A stretch of 64,000 bases of DNA from Eutreptiella sp. 'Long Island Sound 2002' (taxonomy: Eukaryota > Euglenozoa > Euglenophyceae > Eutreptiales > Eutreptiaceae), in NCBI GenBank assembly GCA_964036045.1, contig OZ038383.1:62253725-62317724 (forward strand), in the 5' to 3' direction. The stretch's first letter is position 1, and each line of letters begins with the position of its first letter. Both the position numbers and the translations under genes were made by a program. The notes below the pieces were generated by a model. It was not told where the DNA came from and searched no databases. It saw only the letters and a program-made list of their open reading frames with translations. Below are positions 32,355 to 42,979 of the stretch, in pieces.

Positions 32355-33228
32355 CTATGGCCGTTGTGGTGCTGAGCGGAGTGGACAACGGCGCTGGACC
32401 CTTGGAACGATTGCAGCGGTACGGCACTGGCGCACATTCATCTATGCCAAAGCGAACCCTTATCTAACCAAAAAACAGCGGAAACAATTGGCCAAGGAGC
32501 GGGCAAAAGGTAAGGCAGTGGTAGATAAGCATAGTACAACCCGCGAAAAGGGGACGAAGGTGACAGTGGTGACAAACGGTGCCGAGGACTCGGCCGCATC
32601 CTTTGATATTGGTCCTCTGTCGGACTCGGCCACGCAGCGGATCCAACCAATGCGTGCTGTCAAGCTGCACAGGCGCATTGTTGTGGATGCAAATAATTCG
32701 TCAAACCCTGACCCAACAGCTTCAAACAGCTCTGGTAATTCCTCTATGGCATCCAGTGACGCATCTTCACATACGGACAACGGTGATTCTACAAGTACTG
32801 GCACCCCCAGTACCACGAGCAGCAGGAGCAACAGTGACTCCCTTGTTCCGGCGGCACCACCTCCAAAAACATTTCGCCGCCGCGGCGTCCCAAGCAAGCC
32901 AGCTGTGAAGGTGGAGTGCATTGATGTGGATGACACATCCTCAAGTGCCCCCCCTACCACCTTGCTTCGCGAAAGTGACCATTACCATACAGACCACGTT
33001 GATCGTTCACCTTTGCTTTCCTCTACCTCAAGAACCCACTCCCTTGAGGTCCTCTGTGCGGCCGGGGTGTACCAAAACCGATGTCACCCATCCTGTTTTG
33101 GGCTGGGGCGGTGCGAATGTCAGGCTGCAGCACCAGGGCCGCATACCCAACTGTTCGGAGGTGCCCGACACATGTTTTTTGTGGTACTTTGTACAATTTT
33201 TCTTTTTTTTTTCTCAGTGCGCGCCTAG
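32179..33228 (+). CDS. Basic, Ser/Thr-rich protein in the 3.4-kb element
   Basis: A likely start is the inner ATG at 32,338 (MDVYRIYGRCGAERSGQRRW). It is followed by a basic helix (LTKKQRKQLAKERAKGKA), a long Ser/Thr/Asn/Asp disordered stretch (about 32,690-32,850), a FRRRGVPSKPAVKVE patch and ECIDVDDTSSS, which resembles a SUMO-interacting motif (hydrophobic core followed by acids and Ser). The end is hydrophobic (MFFVVLCTIFLFFF) and may be read-through. No family is recognised. Chromatin- or SUMO-related function is only a suggestion from the short motif. Confidence 0.45.
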   Translation: MFFMSSCVVSASPMWRAVFERLLAKTLDNNAFRCCMHMSTQSVYITFDPCKPQMDVYRIYGRCGAERSGQRRWTLGTIAAVRHWRTFIYAKANPYLTKKQRKQLAKERAKGKAVVDKHSTTREKGTKVTVVTNGAEDSAASFDIGPLSDSATQRIQPMRAVKLHRRIVVDANNSSNPDPTASNSSGNSSMASSDASSHTDNGDSTSTGTPSTTSSRSNSDSLVPAAPPPKTFRRRGVPSKPAVKVECIDVDDTSSSAPPTTLLRESDHYHTDHVDRSPLLSSTSRTHSLEVLCAAGVYQNRCHPSCFGLGRCECQAAAPGPHTQLFGGARHMFFVVLCTIFLFFFSVRA

Positions 33229-33269
33229 AGCGATTTTTTCTGTGGGTGCACCAACTCTCACACGCGGAT

Positions 33270-33430
33270 TTCTCCACTGGCCGCTCGGAAAAACGCTCGG
33301 GATTCATCCGGTGGGCGCTTGGGATATCGCTTGGGATTCATCCGGGGCCCTCTCGGGATATCGCTTGGCATTTATCCGGTGGCCGCTCGGGAAATCGCTT
33401 GGAATTTTCCGGTGGCCGCTCAGGAGATCC
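33270..33430. repeat. Subterminal 34-bp minisatellite, right
   Basis: Units of GGGATATCGCTTGG.ATT.ATCCGG.GGCCGCTC in the same orientation as 30,250-30,415. Confidence 0.85.
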
Positions 33431-33540
33431 CCAAGCATATTTGGTATAGCCTTAGGTGTATCCGAGCACGTTCCTAGGCATTTTTCATTTAAACTCCCCG
33501 GCCATTTGGACATAAGAAGCAAAGCGATGGAGCGACATGT

Positions 33541-34355
33541 GGTGGTGCCGAGCATACATTGGGGATGGGGGTGTGTTAGACCTAGTGCACTAAAAGGGCT
33601 ACCTATTTAAACTTGTGGGGTCATATTGGGGCACGGCCCAATGTCTTGGGGGTCAGGGGCGGGCCATAAAGGGGTGATGTCTGATGTGTGATGTGTGATG
33701 GCCAAGTTGATTGCTATACACAGGGCTGATAAGTTGGGGCCGGTCGGAGGTGCGATCCCTCACGCCGAAAGACATCGAGAGAGGAGCGTAAAAGGCGTAT
33801 TCAAAGGCCCAAATATACACTGAGTCCAAAATGCAAAATAGCTACCCAAACCAAATAATTTAGGGCACCCGTCGGGCCCCTTGGAAATCAGTGCCATGAT
33901 ATGACCTGTTTTGAAATCCCGGGCCATGATATGACCTTTTCGTATCTAAGGTGCCCCAAGGCACCCCTTGCACATTACACATGCACATCAAAAGCGACCA
34001 CAACGCCAGAGGAGAGAGAAGTACTCACACCCAGGCAAGCACTCACAAAGCACATGAGTGCTGTCACGCAACAAACATACCACTCTACCCCCTTGCAATC
34101 GAGCAAACAACCGTCAACATTGAGCAGGCGAAGTTGGCTAGGCAGCTGGCCCGGCCGTTTCGTTGGCCCCTATGTCCATCAGCTACCAGTAAGCGGATGC
34201 AGTCCGGACGTGTGGAGCTGCACGTTCCGCCCACCAAATGGTAACAAACATCCGTTGGTTTTGGCCATCGCTTTTATGTACGCTCGGATGAAATGATCCG
34301 TGCTCTTTTTCTGGTCTACATGGGCAGTTGGCAAGTCATTTAGTCATCAGACTTC
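33541..34355. other. No clear gene
   Basis: Short frames only. TGATGTCTGATGTGTGATGTGTGATG at 33,676-33,700 is a small tandem repeat (described, not coding). A duplicated CCATGATATGACCT..TTT motif lies at 33,893-33,941. Confidence 0.35.
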
Positions 34356-34967
34356 TCAAGCATTTTCAATGGTGCAGCTTACATCCAGGCTTCTAGGGCA
34401 TCCGTGTTTGAAAGCATTGCTCATCCGTTTTTCCAAGATCATACTAGTAATGACGATGTTAGAATGGGCCGACACAAGGACAAATCCTTTTGTTGCAAGA
34501 TGGCGTCCTAAAGCGTACAAGGTGCCGAACTCGTGGATATGGACAAGCTTGAAGCCAGGTACGCAGTTTGTGGCCGCGCGTTTCAACGGTGCATGGCGGT
34601 GCTTGCACCTGTCTATCCTGCGTCGCCGCGACGTGATACATTGCAAGAGGCTTGCACCCATCTCCTCTGGTCCAGGGTATTTGCTTAAGAACATCTGTAC
34701 TTCACCTTCTGCATCAACCATCCGATTATGCAAATATTGATTCAAAATGTTGCGTATTTGTTCCACTTGGTTTAGGTCATACTTGGCACTGGTGAACATG
34801 GTGGCTTTGTACCAATCAAACCGTTCTCCAACTTGCACATTTAGGTTGTCCATAGGTCCAACATGGGAACTGCAATCACCAGCAACAGCTCTACGTGGGG
34901 ATTGGTCACCAGCACCTTGCAGCACATTTACAAACCCAATCACAAGGCTGAGGGGACGAAATATCAA
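34356..34967 (-). CDS. Unrecognised protein, 203 residues, minus strand
   Basis: The frame reads like real protein for most of its length: MDNLNVQVGERFDWYKATMF, LNQVEQIRNILNQYLHNRMV, EVQMFLSKYPGPEEMGASLL, GFKLVHIHEFGTLYALGRHL. The first ~35 residues are less convincing. An overlapping plus-strand frame (34,863-35,363) reads EREERADVTELWFPMPLKRQ and could be a separate exon. No family is recognised, and no intron sites were fixed. Likely mobile-element or orphan gene; the evidence is coding character only. Confidence 0.45.
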   Translation of the reverse strand: MIFRPLSLVIGFVNVLQGAGDQSPRRAVAGDCSSHVGPMDNLNVQVGERFDWYKATMFTSAKYDLNQVEQIRNILNQYLHNRMVDAEGEVQMFLSKYPGPEEMGASLLQCITSRRRRIDRCKHRHAPLKRAATNCVPGFKLVHIHEFGTLYALGRHLATKGFVLVSAHSNIVITSMILEKRMSNAFKHGCPRSLDVSCTIENA

Positions 34968-35690
34968 AAGAATGCAACCGTCAACTCACTTGCCCCTTAT
35001 GGTGTCAGACCAAACGTTGTACCAAACGTTAGCATCGCGGAATTGCAGACCCAAGAACGAGAAGAACGTGCGGATGTGACGGAATTATGGTTTCCTATGC
35101 CGTTGAAACGTCAAGCACTCCCGTACACAAATATATATAAGCATACAAATAGAAAGATGAGAGAGAAAAATGCAGGCCGTGAATTTCATACTTCTAACTC
35201 CAATTTTTTTTTGAGAAACTATAGTTCTCATGTAACGCAGCGTGTCAACTTTTGTTCCAGTATTGTTGTAGCCAAAGCGTGGTTTTTTGGTCCCGAGAAT
35301 AGGACTAGAAAGAACTCCTCACAGCACACCACACCAAAACATAGCAAAAGTTGTGAAATGTGACTGCACCCTGCCAGAGAATCACTGAAACTACGTGGTT
35401 CCTATGTGCACGCGCGTCCGTGCGCGTGTGCTAGCATTGATATGTACATGTGCTTAATTTGTTGTTGTGTGCATGTGTATGTGTCCTTGACCTTCTCCTC
35501 TTGGTTCCCCTCGGTTATTGACATATTTGAGTGTTTGTGTTGTAATATAGCTCTGGCCACCGCCATTCATTTTGTTTAGTCAAGTGAGCCTATGTTGGAA
35601 TGTGTTTGGGAGTGGGGGGCAGGGGTTATCCCAAGCCCTCATTCTGGCCCAATGCATCTTTAGTTGCAAAACATGTTTGGATTTTTTCAT
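34968..35690. other. No clear gene
   Basis: Apart from the tail of the plus-strand frame ending at 35,363, this is AT-richer, non-coding-looking sequence with no repeat partner seen. Confidence 0.35.
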
Positions 35691-35694
35691 TGCA

Positions 35695-36130
35695 CTAGTA
35701 TTCTAGGCTATAGTTTCTAGTGTTGTTCTAGTGAGTAAAGGGTTCGTAGGGGCATACCACCAACCCGGGGCCGCCATGGGTCGGGGTAGCACTCCACTTT
35801 TTCGCTTTAACCTTTCTAGGTAATCTAGATTGGGTGTTCTAGCGTACCAAAGGTACATATGGTCCTTGACCACATGCTTCTGTCTAGGTTGTGTGGAGGT
35901 GAACACAGAACCCCCTTTCCCCTCCCGGAATTGGCTGGTGGTCATCGACGCTCCCGGGATACTCCACCACACCCCACCACACCACACCACATGACACCAC
36001 TGTACACCTTACAAGACCACAAGACACCACAACAGTGCACACCACAGCATAGCACACCTGCAACCTCAAAAATGATCATTTTCATTGTTTTTTTTGGTGG
36101 ATTTTTAATGCATAAAACAAACCACGTGTG
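35695..36130. repeat. Remnant of the 2.8-kb TIR element family
   Basis: CTAGATTGGGTGTTCTAGCG and TACCAAAGGTACATATGG (35,825-35,865) resemble the right TIR at 8,283-8,321. The stretch 35,950-36,130 (CCACACCACACCACATGACA, CTTACAAGACCACAAGACAC, CACCTGCAACCTCAAAA) matches the foldback arm at 6,960-7,120. The element is rearranged and truncated where minisatellite B begins. Confidence 0.6.
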
Positions 36131-37366
36131 AAAGAGAGAAAAGTACACCCTCTCACACATCATCGCTTGGGGTATAGAGGGCACGCGATGATTCCGTGAG
36201 GGGTGTAGATGCCTTAGGGAATCATCGCTTGGGGCATTGAGGGCACGCGATGATTCCCTCAGGGGTGTAGACCCTTCAAGGAATCATCGCTTGGGGTATA
36301 GAGGGCACGCGATGATTCCATGAGGGGTGTAGACCCCTCAGGGAATCATCGCTTTGGGTATAGACAGCACGCGATGATTCCCTGAGGGATGTTTAGACCC
36401 CTCAGGGAATCATCGCGTGCGGTAAAGAGGGCACGCAATGGTTCCCTGAGGGGTGTAGACCCCTCAGCGAATCGTCCCGTGGTGTATGGAGGGTACACGA
36501 TGATTCCCTAAGGGGTCTACACCCCTTAGGGAATCATCGCGTGGGGTTTAGAGGGCACGCGATGATTCCCCAAGCGGTGTAGACCCCTCTGGGAATCATT
36601 GCGTGGGGTATAAAGGGCACGTGATGATTCCCTGAGGGGTGTCGAACCCTGAGGGAATCATCGCGTGGGGTATACAGGGCACTGGATGATTCATTGAGGG
36701 GTGTAGACCCTTCAGGGAATCATCGCGTGGGGTACAAAGGGCACGAGATAATTCTCTGAGGGGTGTAGACCCCTAAGGGAATCATCGCGTGGGGTATACA
36801 GGGCACTGGATGATTCCTTGAGGGGTGTAGACCCTTCAGGGAATCATCGCGTGGGGTATAGAGGGCACGGGATGATTCCTTGAGGGGCGTAGACCCCTCA
36901 GGGAATCATCGTGTGGGGTATAGAGGGCACGTGATGATTCCGTTTAGACCCCTCAGGGAATCATCGCTAGGGGTATAGAGGGCACGCGCTGATTCCTTCA
37001 GGGGTTTAGGCCCCTCAGCGAATCATCGCTTGGGGTATAGAGGGCTCCCAATGATATCCTCAGGGGTGTAGACCCCTAAGGCAATCGTCGCTCGGGGTAT
37101 AGATTGCACGCGATCATTTCTTGAGGGGTGTAGACCCCTCAGGGAGTCATCGCTCGGGGTGTACACTACTCTAGAGGGGATGCCATGATTCCCTGAGGAT
37201 GTAGACCCCTCTGGGAATCATACCTTGGGGTATACACTAGTCTAGAGGGGATGAGATGATTCCCTGAGGGTGAAAACCTTTCAAGGAATCATCGCTTGGG
37301 TATACACTAGTCTAGAGAGCAGGCGATGATTCCCTGAGGGATGCACACCCCTTAGGGAATCATCGC
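36130..37366. repeat. Palindromic minisatellite B, left block
   Basis: About 20 units of about 61 bp: GCGATGATTCCCTGAGGGGT, GTAGACCCCTCAGGGAATCA, TCGC.TGGGGTATAGAGGGCA. Each unit holds a near-perfect hairpin. After about 37,150 units switch to a TATACACTAGTCTAGAGGGG variant, which is also the form on the far side of the Copia insertion. Confidence 0.9.
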
Positions 37367-37869
37367 CATCAGCTCCTCCAGCTGCGCCACATACTCTGAG
37401 GTGCGGGCACCTGATGAGAATTTGGGCAGGGAAGGCAACACCTCTGTTTTTCTGAGTTCAGATGATCATGTCTGTTGATCTATAATTAATTGAGATGAAA
37501 ATTTATCAGCCGGATGTGTTATCATAATTGGCGGAACATGGGATTTGCATTGCAAAATCCTAGGTTCGATTTCCAGATGCCATCCATGCAATTTTCCTAA
37601 AGGCGATAAGTCCATTTCAGCATGGGATCTTCCTAATGTATGACATGAATATAAAATGAGCTTTTGCATGATTTACAAATGTTTTTATATCAATTTGTGA
37701 GGTTCAAACAAGGCTATGGTACCATTCTTCTTGCTACCTTTTAGGTTGGTGTTTTGTTGATGCATTGAATTGTCACTATTCAAGTGAGAGATCATTCCTG
37801 GAATTTACTGCATTGTTTGCTATTGAAAAGGGTCAAGGGAAATTTTAACACTGGTAGCATCACTATTCC

Positions 37870-38774
37870 ATGGATGGACTTACTTTGGATGATCTGGATC
37901 CTACTTACGCTCCTGGAGCAGGACATTCTGGCCACACTCTGTTGTATCCTCCTGATGGTGTGACTGGTATTGCGCCGGTTGATTTGAACACGTCTATGGG
38001 CACGTTGCAAAGACAGTTGTTTCAACAAAATCAAGTTTTGCACGACATGAAGCAGGCATTCGACGCACGGGTGCTTTCTCTGCAGGCTGAGCAGCAACGA
38101 GTTCAACAAGACAACGTCCACTTACTGCATCGCTTGAATACGTCACCCACTCCGCTGTCTTCTGGATCTCCTTCGCCACTCGATTGTCCGACGTTTGGTT
38201 CTGAGGACGAGGCAGTGGACAGCAAGCTTGGATTACACGAGTTTCACGCCGGGCGCGTACAGGTCATCGCGTGGCATGCAGAGAGTACGCTTGCTGTGTC
38301 AACACGCAATGTTCAGGTTCTCACGAAGCTACGAGGACGTGCGGCGCGCGTTGTCGCCGCGAAGATGCCACTGGACGCACTTCGTACTGATCAAGGCTTT
38401 CAAGGGCTCCCTAGGATACTAGAGTGGGCGTACGGTGGAGATACTGCGGACAATATACTTCAGGCAGTTGTGGGGCTGTTGGAGTGTCAACGTGGTGACA
38501 GTGACATGCTTACCTGGATTAATCGGCTGCATATGCTGGTCTATCGTCTTGCGGATTTCGGCATTGTCTTGGATGAGCAGTTTTCGGGGTGCTGGCGTTG
38601 CTGAACTCCAACCTGAATGCGGATCAGCGGGCTATGGTTGTCGCGAGCACAGGTCGGTCGTTAGTTTTCTTGCAAGTGTTGGTTGCTATTCGGCAGCTTT
38701 TTCCGGGCGGGTCGACGTCGAGACCGATCGATTGCATGTTTGGGGCTGAGGCGCAGCGACTAAAAAAACAATAA
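37870..38774 (+). pseudogene. Gag-like gene of the Copia fragment, frameshifted
   Basis: It starts with MDGLTLDDLDPTYAPGAG. A coiled segment follows (LQRQLFQQNQVLHDMKQAFD), then a Ser/Pro linker and a helical capsid-like body (LTKLRGRAARVVAAKMPLDA, ILQAVVGLLECQRGDSDML). At about 38,585 the frame changes, and the reading resumes as VLALLNSNLNADQRAMVVAS, which is typical of the end of a Gag body. The CCHC knuckle (CWKCGKRGHVQRDC) lies further on at 38,824-38,865, in the original frame. The Copia label rests on the knuckle and the downstream order. Confidence 0.7.
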
Positions 38775-38823
38775 AACACCAACCAGAAATAAGGCTGGCA
38801 CGCCAAGTGGGTCACGGGCTACC

Positions 38824-39700
38824 TGCTGGAAGTGCGGGAAGCGTGGGCATGTTCAGCGTGACTGTCCTGAGAAGACGACATCCGCTTCGACCCTGATGGC
38901 ACAAGATGCGTCGACGGAAGAGGGGGGTCGTCACGTGCGGTGCCGGCCGCTGAAAACAAGTCTGGTGGGGCTGGCATGCGTGAGGTTTTCTCGGTGGTTG
39001 GTCATGACACGACCGTTGATTTGTTCCACAACCTCGGTGTGTGTTTGATGGCGCAGTCTTGTCAACTGTCTTCTGCACTGCAAAAGCTTTGCTCCGAATC
39101 TTTGGGTCATGGGATCATTGATCTTGGGTGTACTGACACCATGTTATGAGAATTTGGGCTGGATCACTATCTGTGCAAGCTTGGACCAGATGGCACCGAT
39201 ATTCGTCGTTGTGACACCAATGCGTGGTTTGTATTTGGGGATGGTGGCACGAAGTCAGCGCTCTACAGAGTCGACTTACCCGTATAGATTGGTGGTTGAG
39301 TGCAGTTCTTACATACTCACGTGGTTTCCGGGGAGACACCTCTGTTGATTGGCGGGCGATCTTTGGCGAGAATGCGCATGAGGATTGCCGCGGCGAATAA
39401 CACGGTTACCGTAGACTTGGGTGCTGGCGATGTCACGATTCGTTGTGATGTTTCTTCGTCCGGACATCTGGTGTTATCTCTTTGGGATTCGTCGCATGGT
39501 GCGTCGTTGTGACTAGCTTCTCTGCCGGTTGGACACTGGTATTCGATGTTCGCTGCTGTGTCTTGGGGCGACAACCAGCTGGCGCGCAAGGAATTGCTGG
39601 CCTTGCATACCAAGCTCGGGCATGCAGCGTTTCCTCATCTGGTTGAACAGTTGGCTCTGGCGTATCCGGATCGAGACCCTTCTCTTCTTCGGTCTGTGGC
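38824..39700 (+). pseudogene. Copia-like knuckle, protease and pre-integrase remnant
   Basis: The CCHC knuckle is at 38,824-38,865 (C-x2-C-x4-H-x4-C). A protease-like stretch follows: IIDLGCTDTML near 39,115-39,147, in the place of the Copia ID(S/T)GCT motif, then a change of frame and GGTKSALYRVDLPV, then GETPLLIGGRSLARM. A pre-integrase motif ends it: ELLALHTKLGHAAFPHLVEQ near 39,590-39,650. At least three frame changes or stops separate these blocks. The protein breaks off at RSVASSLG, where minisatellite B resumes. Confidence 0.7.
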
Positions 39701-40147
39701 ATCATCGCTTGGGGCGTACACTAGTCTAGAGGGTATTAGATGATTCCCTTAGGGGTGTAAACCCTTCAGGGAATCATCGCTTCGGGTGTGCACTAGTCTA
39801 GAGGGGGTGCGATGATTCCCTGAGGGGTGTAGACCCTTCGGGGAATCATCGCTTGTGGTATGCACTAGTCTAGAGGGGGTGTGATAATTCCTTGAGGGTG
39901 TAGACCCTTCGGGGAATCATCGCTTGGGGTATACACTAGTCTAGAAGGGGTGCGATGATTCCCGGAGGGGTGTAGACCCTCGGGGAATCATCGCTTGGGG
40001 TATGCACTAGTCTACAGGGGGTGCAATGATTCACGGAGGGGTGTAGACCCTCGGGGAATCATCACTTGGGGTATACACTAGCTTAGAGGGGATGTGATGA
40101 TTCCCGGAGAGGTTTAGACCCTCAGGCCATCATCGCTTGGGGTATAC
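39701..40147. repeat. Palindromic minisatellite B, right block
   Basis: About seven units of the TATACACTAGTCTAGAGGGG variant with the hairpin TGATTCCCTGAGGGGTGTAG-ACCCTTCGGGGAATCATCGC. The block passes directly into the 10-bp array. Confidence 0.9.
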
Positions 40148-40150
40148 ACT

Positions 40151-42234
40151 TGGGGACCTATGGGGACCTTTGGGGACCTATGGGGACGTATGGGGACCTA
40201 TGTGGACCCGTGGGGACCTATGGGGACCTTTGGGGACCTATGGGGAGCTATGGGGCCCTATGGGGACCTATGGGGAGCTATGGGGCCCTATGGGGACCTA
40301 TGGGGACCTTTGGGGATCTATGGGGACCTATGGGGGCCTATGGGTACCTATGGGGGCCTATTGGCACCTTTGGGGACGTATGGGGGCCAATGGGGGCCTA
40401 TTGGCACCTATGGAGACCTATGGGGACCCTTGGCGGTGTATGGCGGCCTTTGGGGACGTGTGGGGACCTATGGCCACCTATGGCCACCTATGGGCACCTC
40501 TGGGGACCTTTGGGGACCTACGGGGGCCTATGGGGACCTATGAGGACCTTTGGGGACCTGTGGGGGCCCGCGGGGGCTTATGGGGGCCTTTTGGCACCTT
40601 TGGCGGCCTATGGGGGCCTATGGGGGCCTATGGGGACCTTTGGCGGCCTATGGGGGCCTATGGGGACCTATGGGGACCTATGGCCACCTGTGGCCACCTA
40701 TGGGGACCTATGGGGACCTATGGGGGCCTATGGCGACCTATGGGGGCCTATGGGGGCCTATTGGCACCTTTGCGGACGTATGGGGACGGTATGGGACCTA
40801 TCGGGGTGTATGGGGGCTTACGGGGGCCTATTGGCACCTTTGGGCACCTCCGGGGACCTATGGGGACCTATGGGGTCCTTCGGGGACCTGTGGGAACCTA
40901 TGGGACCTATGGGGGCTTGTGGGAGCCCATGGGGGCATGTGGGGACCTATGGGAGCCTATGGGGACTCATTGGCATGTATGGGGACCTTTGGGGACCAAC
41001 TGGCACCTATGGGGACCTCCAGGGGCCTATGCGCACCTATGGGGGCGTATGGGGACCTATGGGGACCCGTCGGGCCTATGGGGACCTATGGGGACCTCTT
41101 GGCACCTATGGGCACCTATGGGAACCTATGGGCGCCTATGGGCGCGTGTGGTGACCCATGGGGTCCTATGGGGACTCATTGGCATCTATGGGGACCTTTG
41201 GGGACCCATTGGCACCTATGGGGACCTATGGGGGCCTATGGGCACCTATGGAGACCTATGGGGATTTGCGGCGGCGTATGGCGGCCTTTGGGGACTTGTG
41301 GGGACCTATGGCCACCTATGGGCACCTACGGGGACCTATGGGGACCTTTGGGGACTTACGGGGGCCTATGGGGACCTATGAGGACCACCTATGAGGACCT
41401 TTGGGGACCTATGGGGGCCTGCGGTGGCCTATGGGGGCCTTTTGCCATTTTTGGCGGCCTATGGGGGCCTATGGGGGCCTATGGGGACCTTTGGCGGCCT
41501 ATGGGGGCCTATGGGGACCTATGGCCACCTGTGGCCACCTATGGGCACCTATGGGCACCTATGGGGGCCTATGGCGACCTATGGGGGCCTATGGGGGCCT
41601 ATTGGCACCTTTGGGGACGTATGGGGACCTTTGGGGACCTATGGGGGTGTATAGGGGCTTACGGGGGCCTATCGGCACCTTTGAACACCTATGGGGACCT
41701 ATGGGGACCTATGGGGTCCTTCGGGGACCTGTGGGAACCTATGGGACCTATGGGGGCTTGTGGGGGCCTATGGGGGCATGTGGGGACCTATGGGAGCCTA
41801 TGGGGACTCATTGGCATGTATGGGGACCTTTGGGGACCCACTAGCACCTATGGGGATCTCTAGGGGCCTATGGGCGCCTATGGGGGCGTATGGGGACCTA
41901 TCGGCGCCTATGGGGACCTATGGGGGGCTACGGGGGCCTATGGGGACCTATGGGGACCTCTTGGCACCTATGGGGACCTATGGGAACCTATGGGCGCCTA
42001 TGGGGGCCTGTGGTGACCTATGGGGGCCTATGGGGACTCATTGGCATCTATGGGGACCTTTGGGGACCCATTGGCACCTATGGGGACCTATGGGGGCCTA
42101 TGGGCACCTATGGGGGCCCTTGGCGACCTATCGGGACCTATGGGTACCTATGGGGGCCTACGGGGACCTTTGGGGACTCATTGGCACCTATGGAGACCTA
42201 TGGGGACCTATTGGGGACCATGGGGACCTATGGG
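40151..42234. repeat. 10-bp minisatellite, unit TGGGGACCTA
   Basis: About 208 units in almost perfect 10-bp register, with variants such as TGGGGGCCTA, TTGGCACCTA and TGGCCACCTA. Shared variant order shows higher-order repeats: about 40,530-40,990 recurs at about 41,390-41,840. Register slips occur near 41,069-41,080 and 41,385-41,390. All three plus frames stay open for 330-440 codons because the unit contains no stop. Confidence 0.95.
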
Positions 42235-42613
42235 CTGGGGCGCATCAACTTTTTGCACCCCCATGTTGACACCCCCCGTCCTTCCTCCAAGCATCTGATC
42301 TATATCAGACATATCACACATCTTGTTGTATACGCTGCAAAAACAACATGCCATATCATACATCAGACATTAGACTTTATACCCAATCCTGATGCCCCTC
42401 CCACCCACTGTCCACCCTTCCCCTTTCCCCCTTCAAGCCCCCTCCCGGTTACCCCATTCAGCCCGGTTAGCCCCCAATTGCAAAGGCTAGTTGGAGGGTC
42501 ACTTGGAAGGTCAATTGGCTAGGGCTAGCCCAATTAGCATGATTAGCCCCGTTTGCAGGACACAAGTCAGCCTTTCTGCGTTGTTGGGGGTCCCAGGGGC
42601 GCACACTCGATAC
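42235..42613. other. Flank between the 10-bp array and the 10.4-kb interval
   Basis: C/T-rich, then CTAG/AATTGG-rich. No gene is seen. ATCTATATCAGACATATCAC and related TATCA motifs occur at 42,297-42,370. Confidence 0.3.
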
Positions 42614-42631
42614 TATGTACCCTTCGTGAAC
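42614..42631 (+). repeat. Left 18-bp inverted end
   Basis: TATGTACCCTTCGTGAAC; exact partner at 52,992-53,009. GTTGGAACGG also recurs, in inverted form, close to the other end. Confidence 0.8.
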
Positions 42632-42819
42632 CGGCCGTTGGAACGGGAGATTCACGGTACCGTGAATTTCACCAGTGTTGGCTGTGTTTTGCGCGTAACT
42701 TGATGCCATTCTGTGCGTTTTTCCCGCTATCTTCGCCCAAAGTGAGATCCAACAAATGTGTGCAAATTACAGGTTTTGAGTAGCCACATGGTTCAACATA
42801 TTCGGTGAGATTTGGTCGA

Positions 42820-42945
42820 ATCTGAAATTCACGCACCCAAATTCACACAGAAATCCACGCTAGGTTCACAGATTCAAGAGACTGAAATTCTCACGAAATT
42901 CGTAAAAATTTCGTACGAATTTGCCCGAATTTGCTTTTCGCTTTC
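42820..42945. promoter_or_regulatory. Palindrome cluster 1, upstream of gene A
   Basis: GAAATTCACGCACC and CACGAAATTCGTA..AATTTCGTACGAATTTG lie just before the gene A ATG at 42,980. Degenerate relative to cluster 3. Confidence 0.45.
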
Positions 42946-42979
42946 TCACAGCTCTCAAAGCCTTTCTTTGCCCCTTCTT

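Larger units (their letters stand above)
30125..33540. mobile_element. About 3.4-kb element with exact 25-bp inverted ends
   Basis: ATCGCTTTGCTTCTTATGTC..AAAT at 30,136-30,160 is the exact reverse complement of 33,504-33,528. A further ACATGT lies just outside at both ends (30,125-30,130 and 33,535-33,540). Outside these, GGTGGC on the left and GGTGGT on the right may be remains of a target duplication. A 34-bp minisatellite of the same sequence lies near each end, in direct orientation. Inside are minus-strand protein-like frames (31,459-32,354) and a plus-strand Ser-rich ORF (to 33,228). No transposase is recognised. Confidence 0.65.
37367..39700 (+). mobile_element. Copia-like retroelement fragment inside minisatellite B
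   Basis: The 2,334 bp between two blocks of the same minisatellite encode, in order, a Gag-like protein, a CCHC knuckle, an aspartic-protease-like part and a GAG-pre-integrase-like part. The order matches the Ty1/Copia class up to the start of integrase. Both edges carry ATCATCGC from the array. No LTR pair was found, and integrase and RT are missing, so the element is truncated and inactive. Non-coding DNA at 37,367-37,869 precedes Gag. Confidence 0.75.

Noticed and set aside
33676-33700. Possible regulatory TGATGTG repeat
   Set aside because: A short simple repeat with no gene start beside it.
36130-37366. Regular repeats that could suggest a CRISPR array
   Set aside because: Units are contiguous, with no unique spacers, and the genome is eukaryotic. 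It is a hairpin minisatellite.
37528-37590. tRNA-like string with a GGTTCGATTTCC box before the Copia Gag
   Set aside because: The anticodon arm has a loop of the wrong size and there is no A-box or acceptor pairing; too weak to annotate.
37367-37869. Possible LTR of the Copia fragment
   Set aside because: No second copy is present on the right side, so an LTR cannot be shown.
40137-42269. Open frames of 330-440 codons encoding GDLWGPMGTY repeats
   Set aside because: Produced by the 10-bp unit, which lacks stops. The frames overlap each other and shift at register slips.
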